Notes under the pieces: generated by a model | What the model was told of the DNA's origin: nothing | The model's database searches: none | What the model saw: only the letters and a program-made list of their open reading frames with translations | Program-made: the position numbers and the translations under genes | Source: Kocuria tytonicola | GTDB lineage: Bacteria > Actinomycetota > Actinomycetes > Actinomycetales > Micrococcaceae | DNA: 64,000 nucleotides | NCBI RefSeq assembly: GCF_003687455.1 | Contig: NZ_PHOA01000002.1 | Span: forward strand, 1-64,000 | Reading direction: 5' to 3' | Part shown: positions 53,257-62,405 of the stretch, in pieces | Layout of the letters: the number at the start of each line of letters is the position of its first letter | Position numbering within the stretch: position 1 is the stretch's first letter

Positions 53257-54528
53257 ATGCCACCGCGCCGCTCCGCCCCCGACGCCGCCACGCGCCATCG
53301 CGCCCTGCCGTCGGGGTGGCGACGCCGCGACGGCCTGGAGGCCGTGGTCCTGGCGCTCTTCGGCGTGGAGCTGGTGTACCTGTCGGACTTCGTACAGAAG
53401 GTGCCGTGGCAGGCGGACGTGGGATGGGTTGCCCTGGGCGCCGTCGCCCTGGCCGCGCCCCTCGCCTGGCGTCGGCGCTTCCCCGTCACCGTGATGGTGG
53501 CCGTGTCCTTCCTGTACTTCACGCTCGCCACCTGGGTGGGAGTGGAGATGTACGCCTCCCAGGTGGTGCTCTTCCTCGGCTTCTACTCCGTGGGGGCGTG
53601 GTGCCCGGACCGCCGTCTGGCCGTCCGGTCCCGGGCGGCGGTTGCCGTGGGCATGGCGGTGTGGCTGCTCTGGGCCACCGTGGACCAGTTCACGGACCCG
53701 CAGGTGGGAGAGCGCGGCGTCAACGCCTACATGGCGTTCGCCGCGATCCAGTTGCTGGTCAACATCGCCTACTTCACCGGTGCCTGGATCTTCGGGGACC
53801 GCACGTGGCACGCGGCCGTGGAGCGCGAAAACCTGGAAGCCGCCCACGCAGAGATCAGGGAGCAGCAGGACCGGCTGGCCGAGCAGGCGGTGAGCCTGGA
53901 ACGGCTTAGGATCGCCCGGGAGCTGCACGACGTGGTGGCCCACCACGTGACCGCCATGGGCGTGCAGGCCGGTGCGGCCCGGGTGAGCATGACCCGGGAC
54001 CCCGACGCCGCGGCCGTGCACCTGCGCGGCGTGGAGTCCTCGGCCCGGGAGGCCGTGGCCGAGCTCAAGACCATGGTGCACACGCTGCGGGACGGCGACG
54101 AGGTTCCCGACTCGGTGCCGCGCCTGGCGGACCTCGACGCACTCGTGGCCGATGCCCGGGCCATTGGGCAGGATGCCGTGCTCGAGCGGATCGGACCCGA
54201 ACCGGACCTGCCGCCCCCGGCCCAGCTGGCCCTGTACCGCACGGCCCAGGAGGGAATCACCAATGCCCGCAAGCACGCCGGGCCCCGCGCAGCCGTCACC
54301 GTGCGACTGCGCTCCGGCACGGACCGGGTGGAGCTGGAGGTCAGTGACAACGGCCGTGGCGGCCGACCCGGTGACACGCCCGCACACGGCACCGGGATGG
54401 GCGTGACCGGCATGAGAGAACGCATGGCGTCCATGGGCGGCACGCTGCAGGCGGGTCCGAAACCGGACGGCGGCTGGCTTGTGCGGGCCACCGTGCCGGT
54501 CCCCTCCGGGGAGAGGACCCTGCCATGA
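53257..54528 (+). CDS. NarL-family sensor histidine kinase
   Basis: A 423-residue sensor kinase with five to six hydrophobic segments in the first ~180 residues, a coiled-coil linker (VERENLEAAHAEIREQQDRL), a HisKA_3 domain with ARELHDVVAHHVTAMG (H224) and an HATPase domain with NARKHAG and VSDNGRGG. The extra His in the HDVVAHH context is typical of DesK-like actinobacterial kinases. It starts at ATG 53257 and overlaps the response regulator gene by 4 bp. The NatAB-like exporter genes 3' of it are a plausible target. Confidence 0.92.
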   Translation: MPPRRSAPDAATRHRALPSGWRRRDGLEAVVLALFGVELVYLSDFVQKVPWQADVGWVALGAVALAAPLAWRRRFPVTVMVAVSFLYFTLATWVGVEMYASQVVLFLGFYSVGAWCPDRRLAVRSRAAVAVGMAVWLLWATVDQFTDPQVGERGVNAYMAFAAIQLLVNIAYFTGAWIFGDRTWHAAVERENLEAAHAEIREQQDRLAEQAVSLERLRIARELHDVVAHHVTAMGVQAGAARVSMTRDPDAAAVHLRGVESSAREAVAELKTMVHTLRDGDEVPDSVPRLADLDALVADARAIGQDAVLERIGPEPDLPPPAQLALYRTAQEGITNARKHAGPRAAVTVRLRSGTDRVELEVSDNGRGGRPGDTPAHGTGMGVTGMRERMASMGGTLQAGPKPDGGWLVRATVPVPSGERTLP

Positions 54529-55256
54529 GCCTGCGCGTCCTGCTGGTGGACGACCAGCCCCTGATCCGCGTGGGCTTCGCCACGATCCTCACGTCCCAGG
54601 AGGACATCGAGGTGGTGGGAGAAGCCGGTGACGGCGCGCAGGCCCTCGACCTCGCGGCGGCCCTCCACCCGGACGTGGTGTGCATGGACGTCCAGATGCC
54701 CCGGATGGACGGCATCGAGGCCACCCGTCGGCTCCTGGCCACCGGGTCACGGGCTGTGGTGCTCATCCTCACCACCTTCGACACGGACGAGGCACTCTTC
54801 GCGGCCCTGTCCGCGGGGGCCTCCGGGTTCCTGCTGAAGTCCGCGGGCCCCGAGGAGCTGATCGAGGCGGTCCGGGTGCTCGGACGCGGTGATGCGCTGC
54901 TGGACCCACTGGTCACGCGGCGGGTGCTGGAGCGCATGGCGGGGGCGAGCGATGAGCCAGGTGGCTCCGCGGCGTCGTCGTGCTCCGAACTGCCCGCCCC
55001 GGAGACGGAGGCCACCCCTGCTGAGCAGGACCGCCGGGGAGCGGACGAGCTGGACCGTGCGGGTCTCACCGCCCGGGAGGCCGAGGCGCTGCGGGCCATG
55101 GCGCGGGGCCTGTCCAACGACGAGATCGCCCAGCAGCTGGTCGTGGGCAGGGCCACCGTGAAGACCCACGTCTCGAACGTCCTGCTGAAGACGGGGGCCA
55201 GGGACCGCGTGCACGCCATCATCTGGGCGTTCGAGCACGGGGTGGCCGGGGGCTGA
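54525..55256 (+). CDS. NarL/LuxR-type response regulator with long linker
   Basis: A 243-residue regulator: receiver domain with DD at 9-10, phospho-acceptor D55 (VVCMDVQMP), T in LILTTF and K in LLKSA; then an unusually long, acidic, Ser/Ala-rich linker (~residues 140-180, with AASSCSELPAPETE); then a LuxR helix-turn-helix (LTAREAEALRAMARGLSNDEIAQQL, TVKTHVSNVLLK). It is ~30 residues longer than usual NarL proteins because of the linker. The ABC exporter operon begins 107 bp downstream. Confidence 0.92.
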   Translation: MSLRVLLVDDQPLIRVGFATILTSQEDIEVVGEAGDGAQALDLAAALHPDVVCMDVQMPRMDGIEATRRLLATGSRAVVLILTTFDTDEALFAALSAGASGFLLKSAGPEELIEAVRVLGRGDALLDPLVTRRVLERMAGASDEPGGSAASSCSELPAPETEATPAEQDRRGADELDRAGLTAREAEALRAMARGLSNDEIAQQLVVGRATVKTHVSNVLLKTGARDRVHAIIWAFEHGVAGG

Positions 55257-55363
55257 CTCCCATCGCGCTGCGGCACCCTCCCCCTCGGGGCGGAGGAAAC
55301 CCACGCCGCAGAATCCCCCACGGGACGGAGGTGCGGAAGGCCCGGGCTCCGTAACCTCGAAGC

Positions 55364-56248
55364 ATGATCACAGTGAACGGGGTGAACAAGTCCTTCGGCG
55401 CGGCCCACGTGCTCCAGGACGTGACCTTCAGCATCCGCCCGGGCCTCATGACGGGGTTCGTGGGCGGCAACGGCGCGGGCAAGACCACCACCATGCGCAT
55501 CCTGCTGGGTGTGCTGACGCCGGACTCGGGGCGGATCGAGGTGGACGGGGCCCCGATCACCGCCGACTACCGGGCTGGGATCGGGTACATGCCCGAGGAG
55601 CGCGGTCTCTACCCGAAGATGAGCGTCCTGGACCAGCTCGTGTACCTGGGCCGGCTGCACGGCCTGTCCTCCGGCACGGCGAAGTCCCGCGCCGCGGCCT
55701 TGCTCGAGCGGCTCGGCCTGGGCGAGCGGGCGGGCAGCCGACTCGAGGAGCTCTCCCTCGGCAACCAGCAGCGCGCCCAGATCGCCGCCGCTCTGGTGCA
55801 CGACCCGGTGGCCCTGGTGCTGGACGAACCCTTCTCCGGCCTGGACCCCCACGCCGTGGAAACCACCCTCCAGGTGCTGCGGGAGACCGCCGACACCGGC
55901 GTCCCCGTCCTGTTCTCCTCCCACCAGCTCGACCTCGTGGAGCGGCTGTGCGACGAGCTCGTCATCCTGGCGGGCGGACGCGTGCGCGCCACGGGCTCGC
56001 GCGCCGAGCTGCTGGCCGCACACGCCGAACCCGAGTGGGAGCTGGTGACGGACTCCGACACCGGGTGGGTGCGCGGTGTCCCCGGGGTGGAGGTGCTGTC
56101 CTTCGACGGCGGCCACGTCCGGTTCCGCGCCACCTCTGAACCCGCCGCCCACCAGGTCCTTGCCGACGCCGTGGGCAGGGGCACCGTCCACCGCTTCGGC
56201 CCCGTCACCCGCACCCTGCACGAGATCTTCACGGAGGTCACCCGATGA
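55364..56248 (+). CDS. ABC exporter ATP-binding protein (NatA-like)
   Basis: A 294-residue ATPase. Walker A GGNGAGKTTT, Q-loop region YMPEERGLYP, signature LSLGNQQRAQIAAAL, Walker B ALVLDEPFSGLDP and the switch His in FSSHQLDLVERL are intact. The C-terminal ~70 residues form the accessory domain common in NatA/DrrA-type exporters. It overlaps its permease by 4 bp. NatA relatives work with NatB-like permeases in Na+ or antimicrobial export; the substrate here is undetermined. Confidence 0.92.
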   Translation: MITVNGVNKSFGAAHVLQDVTFSIRPGLMTGFVGGNGAGKTTTMRILLGVLTPDSGRIEVDGAPITADYRAGIGYMPEERGLYPKMSVLDQLVYLGRLHGLSSGTAKSRAAALLERLGLGERAGSRLEELSLGNQQRAQIAAALVHDPVALVLDEPFSGLDPHAVETTLQVLRETADTGVPVLFSSHQLDLVERLCDELVILAGGRVRATGSRAELLAAHAEPEWELVTDSDTGWVRGVPGVEVLSFDGGHVRFRATSEPAAHQVLADAVGRGTVHRFGPVTRTLHEIFTEVTR

Positions 56249-57381
56249 GCACCACCGCTGCTTCCACGCCCACCACTCCGGTCCACAGGCCCCGGCGCAC
56301 CCCCTTCTGGTCCGCGGTGGGCACCGTGGCCGCCCGGGAGATGACGGTGAAGGCCAGGTCCCGTCCGTTCATCGTCACCACGCTGATCCTGATCGCGGCG
56401 GCACTGGCCGCCACACTGCTCGTGCCGCGCCTGGGCGACCTGTTCGCCGGGGACGCCATGCGCGTGGCGGTGGTCGACCAGACGGCGGCGTCGGTCCAGG
56501 GGCTCGGGGAGAACTACGCGCCGCAGACACTCGGTTCGGAGGAGGCGGCCCGCGACGCGGTGCGCAGCGGGGACGCGGACGCCGCCGTGGTTCCCGATCC
56601 GGCCAGCCCCTCCGGCACCGCCGTCCTGGCCATGACGGACGCCCCCACGGGCCTGGTGCAGGCACTGTCTGCCAGCCCCACCGTGGAGCTGCTCGACCCC
56701 AGCGCACCGAACCCCCTGCTGCGCTACCTCATCGCCTTCGGCTTCGGGATCGTCTTCTTCCTGGCCGCCATCACGTTCGGCCAGCAGATCGCGGTGTCGG
56801 TGATCGAGGAGAAGCAGTCGCGGATCGTGGAGATTCTGCTCGCAGCGGTCCCCGCACGGGCCATGATGGCGGGCAAGGTGCTGGGCAACGCGGCCATGGC
56901 CATCCTGCAGGTGGGCCTGGTGGCCGCAGCACTTCTGCTGGGCATGCAGATCAACGGGGACGTGCTGCCGCTGGACGGTCTGGGTCTGCCGATCCTGTGG
57001 TTCGTGGTGCTGTTCTCCATCGGGTTCGTGATGATCGCCGCGCTCTACGCCGCCGCGGCGTCCATGGTGTCCCGGCAGGAGGACATCGGCTCCACCTCGA
57101 TGCCCGTGATGCTCATGATCATGCTCCCCTACTTCGGTGTCATCTTCTTCAACAGCAACCCTGAGGCGCTGCGCGTCATGAGCTGGATCCCGTTCTCCGC
57201 CCCGGTGGCCGTCCCGCTGCGCATCTTCCTGCAGCAGGGCGCGTGGTGGGAGCACGTCGGTTCCCTGGTGGTCCTGCTGGTCTCCACCGCCCTGGCCATC
57301 TGGCTGGCCGCGGTGATCTACGAGCGGTCCATCCTGCGGACGGGCAAGGCCCTGAAGTGGCGGGAGGCCCTGCGGGGCTGA
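56245..57381 (+). CDS. ABC-2 type permease (NatB-like)
   Basis: A 378-residue permease. A first hydrophobic helix (~residues 45-65, VTTLILIAAALAATLLV) is followed by a large extracytoplasmic domain (~70-155) and six helices from YLIAFGFGIVFFLAAITFGQ to the end. The cytoplasmic coupling region SVIEEKQSRIVEILLAAVP is the hallmark of NatB/YhaP permeases. It forms the exporter with the overlapping ATPase; a hairpin terminator follows. Expression may depend on the two-component system upstream. Confidence 0.9.
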   Translation: MSTTAASTPTTPVHRPRRTPFWSAVGTVAAREMTVKARSRPFIVTTLILIAAALAATLLVPRLGDLFAGDAMRVAVVDQTAASVQGLGENYAPQTLGSEEAARDAVRSGDADAAVVPDPASPSGTAVLAMTDAPTGLVQALSASPTVELLDPSAPNPLLRYLIAFGFGIVFFLAAITFGQQIAVSVIEEKQSRIVEILLAAVPARAMMAGKVLGNAAMAILQVGLVAAALLLGMQINGDVLPLDGLGLPILWFVVLFSIGFVMIAALYAAAASMVSRQEDIGSTSMPVMLMIMLPYFGVIFFNSNPEALRVMSWIPFSAPVAVPLRIFLQQGAWWEHVGSLVVLLVSTALAIWLAAVIYERSILRTGKALKWREALRG

Positions 57382-57388
57382 CGACGTC

Positions 57389-57435
57389 GGTGGCGCGCCC
57401 CGGTCGCGGACGGCCGGTCCGCGGGGCGCACCACC
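57389..57435 (+). terminator. Hairpin terminator after the ABC exporter
   Basis: GGTGGCGCGCCCC pairs with GGGGCGCACCACC (one bulge), and CGCGGAC/GTCCGCG pairs inside the loop, 7 bp past the permease stop. Confidence 0.7.
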
Positions 57436-57477
57436 GACCCACCGGGCGGGCACAGGACGTCTCCCTACACTGGCCCC

Positions 57478-59910
57478 ATGACTTCCGAGCACCCCACCCC
57501 CACCGGCACCCCGTACCCCGTGGCCGAGCGCCGGCCCGTGGAGCGCACGTTCCACGGGCACACGTTCTCCGATCCCTACGAGTGGCTGCGGGAGAAGGAC
57601 TCCCCCGAGGTCCGTTCGCACCTGGATGCCGAGAACGCGTACTCCGAGGCCGTCACCGCGGACCTGGCCCCGCTGCGGGAGCGGATCTACGGGGAGATCA
57701 AGGACCGCACCCAGGAGACCGACCTCTCCGTGCCCGGCCGCCACGGGGACTGGTGGTACTTCGCCCGCACCGTGGAGGGCGGCGCGCACCAGGTGTTCTG
57801 CCGGGTGCCGGTCGCGGACCCCGCGGACTGGACCCCGCCCGCCGTGGAGCCGGGTGTCGAGCTCACGGGCGAGGAGGTCCTGCTGGACGCCAACGCCGCC
57901 TCGCAGGACCACGAGTTCTACGCGCTGGGCGCCTTCAGCGTGGCCGACGACGGCTCCCGGCTCGCGTGGTCCGAGGACGTCGCCGGGGACGAGCGGTTCA
58001 CGGTGCACCTCAAGGACCTCACCACGGGCGAGCTGCTCCCGGACCGCGTGGAGCAGACCTCCTACGGCGCGTTCCTCACCCCGGACGCCACGCAGCTGAT
58101 CTACACCGTGGTGGACGAGTCCTGGCGCCCCCACCGCGTCTACCGCCACGTGGTGGGCCAGGAGGCCGCCTCGGACGAGCTGCTGTTCCAGGAGGACGAC
58201 CCCGGCCTGTGGCTCGGCGCGGAGCTCTCCGCGGACAAGCAGTGGCTCATGCTGTCCTCCTCGTGCTCGGAGTACAGCGAGTACCGGATCGTGCGCCTGA
58301 GCGAGCTGGCCGCCCACGCGCCGTCCGCCTCTCCGGAAGCTGACGACGCCGCCCTGCCCCTCGACCTGCCGTGGCGCACCGTGCTCTCCCGCGAGGACCG
58401 CGTGCTGCACGAGGTGGAGCCCCTGGAACTCGCGGGCGAGGACTACCTGCTGCTGTCCCACGACGCGTACGCCCCCAACGGCCGGATCAGCCTGCTGCCC
58501 CTGGACGACGCCGGCCGCCCCCTCGCGCAGCTCTCGCTCGTGGACGTCCTGCCCGCCTCGGACGCCACCCGGGTGGAGTCCTGCGTCCCCACCGCCACGC
58601 ACCTCGTGGTGGCGCTGCGCGAGGACACGACGCCGCGCGTGCGGCTCATCCCCCGCGCCGCGGTGGAGCACCTGGTCACCGGGCCCTCGCAGAACGTGGC
58701 GGGCAACGGCGCGGAGGGTGCGTCGTCGGCCCCGGGGCACGAGGCGAGCACGGGGGCCACCGGCGCGGCGGCGTCGTCACCGGAGAACGGGACGCACACG
58801 GGAACGAACGGTGCGGCGTCGTCGCCCCAGGGAATCCGCGGGGCGGGTGACGGCGCCCAGGAGGCGGTGCTGCTCGCGGGGACCGAGGCCGCGTTCGACG
58901 AGGAGCTCTACAGCGCGGCGGTGCTCTCCGCGGAGTACGAGAACCCCGTGGTGCGGGTGTCCTACACGTCCTTCGTGAAGCCCCCGCGCGTGTACGACAT
59001 CCCCACCGGAGTGCCCGGGAGCGAGGGCCTGGACGCGTTCGGCGTGGGCGAGCCCGTGCTGCGGCGCGAGGCCACCGTGCTGGGCGGCTACCGCAGCGAG
59101 GACTACACCGTGGAGCGGGACTGGGCCGTGGCCGAGGACGGCACGCGGATCCCCGTGAGCCTGGTCCGCCGCGCGGACCTGGACCCGTCGGTGCCCGCAC
59201 CGGTCCTGCAGTACGCGTACGGCTCCTACGAGATCAGCACGGATCCGGGATTCTCCGTCTCCCGGCTGTCCCTGCTGGACCGCGGCGTCGTGTGGGCCGT
59301 GGCCCACGTGCGTGGCGGCGGGGAGCTGGGGCGCGCGTGGTACGAGAACGGCAAGAAGGGCTCCAAGACCAACACGTTCACCGACTACGTGGCCGTGACC
59401 AGGCACCTGGCCGCGCGCCCGGACGTGGATGCGGGGCGCATCGCGGTGATGGGCGGCTCCGCGGGCGGCCTCCTGGTGGGTGCGGTGCTCAACCTCGCCC
59501 CGGAGCTGTACTGCGGGGCGCTCGCGGCAGTGCCGTTCGTGGACGCGCTCACCTCCATGCTGATGCCCGAGCTGCCGCTCACCGCCCTGGAGTGGGAGGA
59601 GTGGGGCAACCCCGTGGAGTCCGCGGAGGTCTACGAGTACATGCGCTCCTACTCCCCCTACGAGAACGTGCGGGACACCGACTACCCGCCGGTCCTGGCG
59701 GTCACCAGCCTGAACGACACCCGTGTGCTCTACGTGGAGCCCGCCAAGTGGGTGGCCGAGCTGCGCACGCACGCCGAGCACCCGGAGACCGTGCTGCTGC
59801 GCTGCGAGATGGCCGGCGGGCACGGCGGTGCCTCCGGGCGGTACTCGCAGTGGAAGGACACCGCGTGGGAGTACGCGTGGCTCGCCCGGCAGCTGGGCGT
59901 GGCGGTCTGA
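57478..59910 (+). CDS. S9A prolyl oligopeptidase family protein (oligopeptidase B-like)
   Basis: An 810-residue cytoplasmic serine peptidase (no signal peptide) that should cut short peptides. The N-terminal part (YPVAERRPVERTFHGHTFSDPYEWLR) and the beta-propeller run to about residue 540; the catalytic domain has GGSAGGLL (S661), the acid in VTSLNDTRV and His in GGHGGASGRY. The order and length match oligopeptidase B, except for an Ala/Gly/Ser-rich insertion at about residues 400-465 that carries two AASSP units and is not part of the fold. ATG 57478. Confidence 0.92.
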   Translation: MTSEHPTPTGTPYPVAERRPVERTFHGHTFSDPYEWLREKDSPEVRSHLDAENAYSEAVTADLAPLRERIYGEIKDRTQETDLSVPGRHGDWWYFARTVEGGAHQVFCRVPVADPADWTPPAVEPGVELTGEEVLLDANAASQDHEFYALGAFSVADDGSRLAWSEDVAGDERFTVHLKDLTTGELLPDRVEQTSYGAFLTPDATQLIYTVVDESWRPHRVYRHVVGQEAASDELLFQEDDPGLWLGAELSADKQWLMLSSSCSEYSEYRIVRLSELAAHAPSASPEADDAALPLDLPWRTVLSREDRVLHEVEPLELAGEDYLLLSHDAYAPNGRISLLPLDDAGRPLAQLSLVDVLPASDATRVESCVPTATHLVVALREDTTPRVRLIPRAAVEHLVTGPSQNVAGNGAEGASSAPGHEASTGATGAAASSPENGTHTGTNGAASSPQGIRGAGDGAQEAVLLAGTEAAFDEELYSAAVLSAEYENPVVRVSYTSFVKPPRVYDIPTGVPGSEGLDAFGVGEPVLRREATVLGGYRSEDYTVERDWAVAEDGTRIPVSLVRRADLDPSVPAPVLQYAYGSYEISTDPGFSVSRLSLLDRGVVWAVAHVRGGGELGRAWYENGKKGSKTNTFTDYVAVTRHLAARPDVDAGRIAVMGGSAGGLLVGAVLNLAPELYCGALAAVPFVDALTSMLMPELPLTALEWEEWGNPVESAEVYEYMRSYSPYENVRDTDYPPVLAVTSLNDTRVLYVEPAKWVAELRTHAEHPETVLLRCEMAGGHGGASGRYSQWKDTAWEYAWLARQLGVAV

Positions 59911-59930
59911 CGAGAGCGGCCCTCGGCGGC

Positions 59931-60949
59931 TCACGGTCGTGACCCGCCAGGGCGGCTTCCGGGCGCCGTGCCGCCCGGTACCACCGGACCGGGGCCACCT
60001 CCGGGCAGACCGCACGGGGCGGGCGGCCCGCCAACGTGCGGTGAGTCGCTTCGTACCGCAGCGAAAGGTCCTGCGGCTGCCGGAGCTCCTGCGCGTCGGG
60101 GTGGAGGCGGGGGCGGTCGGGCGCCGCGCTCCGGTTGCAGCGCGGCCACCGTGTCCGGACTCAACCACTCGCCCACGCTCCCGGCCACGATCTGCTCGGC
60201 GGCCGCGGTGGCCATGGCAGCGCTGGTCTGGAAGCCGTAGCCGCCCTGGCCCGCGAGCCAGAACACACCCTCGGCCCCTGCGTTCCAGCCGCACACCGGG
60301 ACGTCGGACGCACGCTCGGTCCGCAGCCCGGTCCAGGCCTTCGCCACCTCGGTGATCCGAAGCCCCGTGCAGCTCTGGATGGTCTCGCCCAACCGTTCGA
60401 CGGCGCCCGGGTGGGGCTGCGCGTCGCACGCCTCGCTGAGTTCGGACTCCCCCATGGAGACCATCGCGCCCACGGGATCGGGCCGGAAGTACCAGTGCTC
60501 CGCGGCGTCCATGACTATGGGGTGCTCCGGCGGCATCGGCTCGGTCAGACGCACGAGGGCCGCGGTGCGCCGCAGCGGTTGCAGGCCCTGCGGCGCGGCC
60601 CCCAGCAGCGACCCCACGTGCTCGGCCCACGCCCCGGCCCCATTGACCACGGTGCTCGCGCGGACGACGCCGCCGGGTTCCGTTCCGGGCTCGGCCACAC
60701 GAGGAGCGAGGGCAGATCCGCAGAGGCCCGCGCGAGCTCGGCAACGGACCACCGGGTCAGTTCCAGCACCGGCTCCGGGCCATAGCTGGGGATGAGCTGC
60801 TGGGCGGAGCGTGCGGAGGCGTGCCGGGCCACGTCCTGCTCCGCCTCCAGGACAAAGATGCCGCGACCGGTGCCCCGCAGGCGGGCAAGTTCCGAGGCCG
60901 CGGACAGGCCCGCAATGCCCGCCCCGATGATTGCGATGTCGTAGGCCAT
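59931..60949 (-). pseudogene. FAD-dependent (DAO-type) oxidoreductase, deleted and frameshifted
   Basis: The N-terminal frame from ATG 60949 gives a perfect FAD-binding start, YDIAIIGAGIAGLSAASELA, and continues to ARASADLPSLL at about 60690. The other frame then carries the C-terminal half, from VVNGAGAWAEHV through FWLAGQGGYGFQTSAAM. Roughly 100 residues that normally lie between them are absent and the frame changes, so no complete enzyme can be made. The remaining C-terminal frame runs on ~60 residues beyond the domain in Pro/Gly-rich sequence. It converges with the S9A peptidase gene. Confidence 0.8.
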
Positions 60950-61168
60950 GCGCCCATCGTGCCACTGCCCGCCAAAGGCTCGACAGACGCCCCTCCCGCA
61001 CGGTGCGGTCGTCCGTCGACCGGGCGACGGTTGGGCCCCGAGGCAAGGACGCTTCCGGCACGCGTGGTCCGCTCGCCCGCCGGCCTGGGAAGGACTGCGT
61101 GAGGGCGTCTCGCTCCGGTCCGCCCCGGAGCGGGCGCGGCCGGTGCCCCGCCGTGCAAGGACACACGA

Positions 61169-61209
61169 AGAACCCCGCCCCTCACCGCAATGGTGAGGGG
61201 CGGGGTTCT
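61169..61209 (-). terminator. Terminator of the rpf gene
   Basis: AGAACCCCGCCCCTCACC and GGTGAGGGGCGGGGTTCT form an 18-bp perfect stem with a 5-nt loop, 67 bp past the rpf stop on the minus strand, followed by TTCG. Confidence 0.85.
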
Positions 61210-61275
61210 GCTGTGGCTCCGGCCCATCAGGTCGGCCGGGTCAACCGTTCATCGACGTGCGATGAGGTGCCTGGA

Positions 61276-61974
61276 TCAGGCGGGGATGTTCAGCACCTGA
61301 CCCGGGAAGATCAGGTTGGCATCCGCCACGGTGCCGGCGTTGGCCGCGTAGAGGGCCTGCCAGCCGCCGTTGACGCCCAGCTTGTTGGCGATGGTGCCCA
61401 GGGTGTCGCCAGCCTGCACGGTGTAGGTGCCGGCGGCCGGAGCGGCCTGCTGCACGGGAGCGGCCGGAGCGGTGTACTCCACGGCGGGAGCCTGCGCGGC
61501 CGGAGCGGCCTGCTGCACCGGGGCAGCCTGCTGCACGGGAGCGGCCTGCTGCGCGGGAGCAGTCTGCTGGACCGGAGCGGACTGCTGCACGGAGGAGGCC
61601 TGCGGGGCCACGGACGCGCCGGAGGCCATGCCGCCACCGTTGCCGTGGAGGCCCAGGCTGGCGGAGCAGGCGGGCCATGCGCCCCAGCCCTGACCCTGCA
61701 GGACGTTCTCGGCCACGCGAACCTGCTCAGCCCACGAAGCGTTGTGCGCAGAGCCTTGACCACCATAAGCAGCCCAGGTGGAGGGAGTGAACTGGAGGGC
61801 GCCGGAGAAGCCGTTGCCGGTGTTCGTCGAAGCGTTGCCACCAGACTCGCACTGAGCGAGCTGGTTCCAGGTGTCCATGGAGGCAGCGTTGGCGGGAACG
61901 GCGAAAGTACCGACAGCCACACCGCCCATCAGGACAGCAGCGGCACCACGGCGAATAGCGGTAGAAGTCTTCAT
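61276..61974 (-). CDS. Resuscitation-promoting factor-like lytic transglycosylase with LysM
   Basis: A 232-residue secreted protein. The signal peptide ends at ANAA (~residue 32). The Rpf transglycosylase-like domain (~33-105) reads MDTWNQLAQCESGGNAS, FSGALQFTPSTWAAYGG and EQVRVAENVLQGQGWGAWPACS; the catalytic Glu is in CESGG and two Cys can form the usual disulfide. A Gln/Pro/Ala-rich linker (AAPVQQ repeats, ~130-180) leads to a C-terminal LysM domain (YTVQAGDTLGTIANKLG...VLNIPA) that binds peptidoglycan. Such proteins cleave cell wall and stimulate regrowth. Start ATG 61974; adjacent in-frame ATG 61977 is equally possible. Confidence 0.93.
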   Translation of the reverse strand: MKTSTAIRRGAAAVLMGGVAVGTFAVPANAASMDTWNQLAQCESGGNASTNTGNGFSGALQFTPSTWAAYGGQGSAHNASWAEQVRVAENVLQGQGWGAWPACSASLGLHGNGGGMASGASVAPQASSVQQSAPVQQTAPAQQAAPVQQAAPVQQAAPAAQAPAVEYTAPAAPVQQAAPAAGTYTVQAGDTLGTIANKLGVNGGWQALYAANAGTVADANLIFPGQVLNIPA

Positions 61975-61977
61975 CAT

Positions 61978-62405
61978 GCTCCGTAAGGCCACCTACGCTC
62001 GTTCCCATCCCTGGGTGTCTTCGCGCCGTCGTCTACCCATGACAGTTGGTGTGAGGGGTAGTAACTACGGAATGCTGCCATCTAGACGACGTACGGTGTT
62101 GCGGCAGCATCCAGCACAATCCAGACCACGGATCATGTGTGCCTGGAAGCGAACTTCCGGTCACGAAAGTCCGCTGAGGAAGTTGTTGATAACGGTAGCG
62201 TAACGATGGCTTGTAGATCAAGTACTTCGTTACACCCTTGTTATCCCACTTCGGGGGACAGCCCCCGTTGCGGGCATGTGTCACGGCCGCGAGCCGGTCA
62301 ACCCGGGCTACGCTAGGTCACCCCATCCTGCGGGTCAACCCGACGCTGCTCCCGCACGCGGGCACCGGGGGCATCCCCGGACCACAACGGATTGATTTCG
62401 GCGGG
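61978..62405. other. Long rpf leader/promoter region
   Basis: About 430 bp without a gene. The part next to rpf contains a hairpin (GGAATGCTGCC / GGCAGCATCC at ~62070 and ~62120), suggesting a structured 5' leader. GATAAC and GTAACG at 62188-62205 form the only promoter-type repeat I recognised. Beyond 62250 I see nothing. Confidence 0.45.
62188..62205 (-). promoter_or_regulatory. Possible MtrA-type direct repeat upstream of rpf
   Basis: On the minus strand CGTTAC and GTTATC are spaced as a direct repeat (12 nt start to start). MtrA of actinobacteria binds similar GTTAC-type repeats upstream of rpf and cell-wall genes. The second half-site is imperfect. Confidence 0.3.

Noticed and set aside
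55609-58740. A 1043-codon open frame on the minus strand across the ABC exporter and S9A genes
   Set aside because: Antisense to three well-supported genes; composition (His/Gln/Val/Arg/Gly-rich, no motifs) is what reverse frames of high-GC genes give.
61978-62280. c-di-AMP (ydaO) riboswitch upstream of rpf
   Set aside because: The typical conserved blocks were not found on the minus strand; only a hairpin and GTTAC-type repeats are visible.
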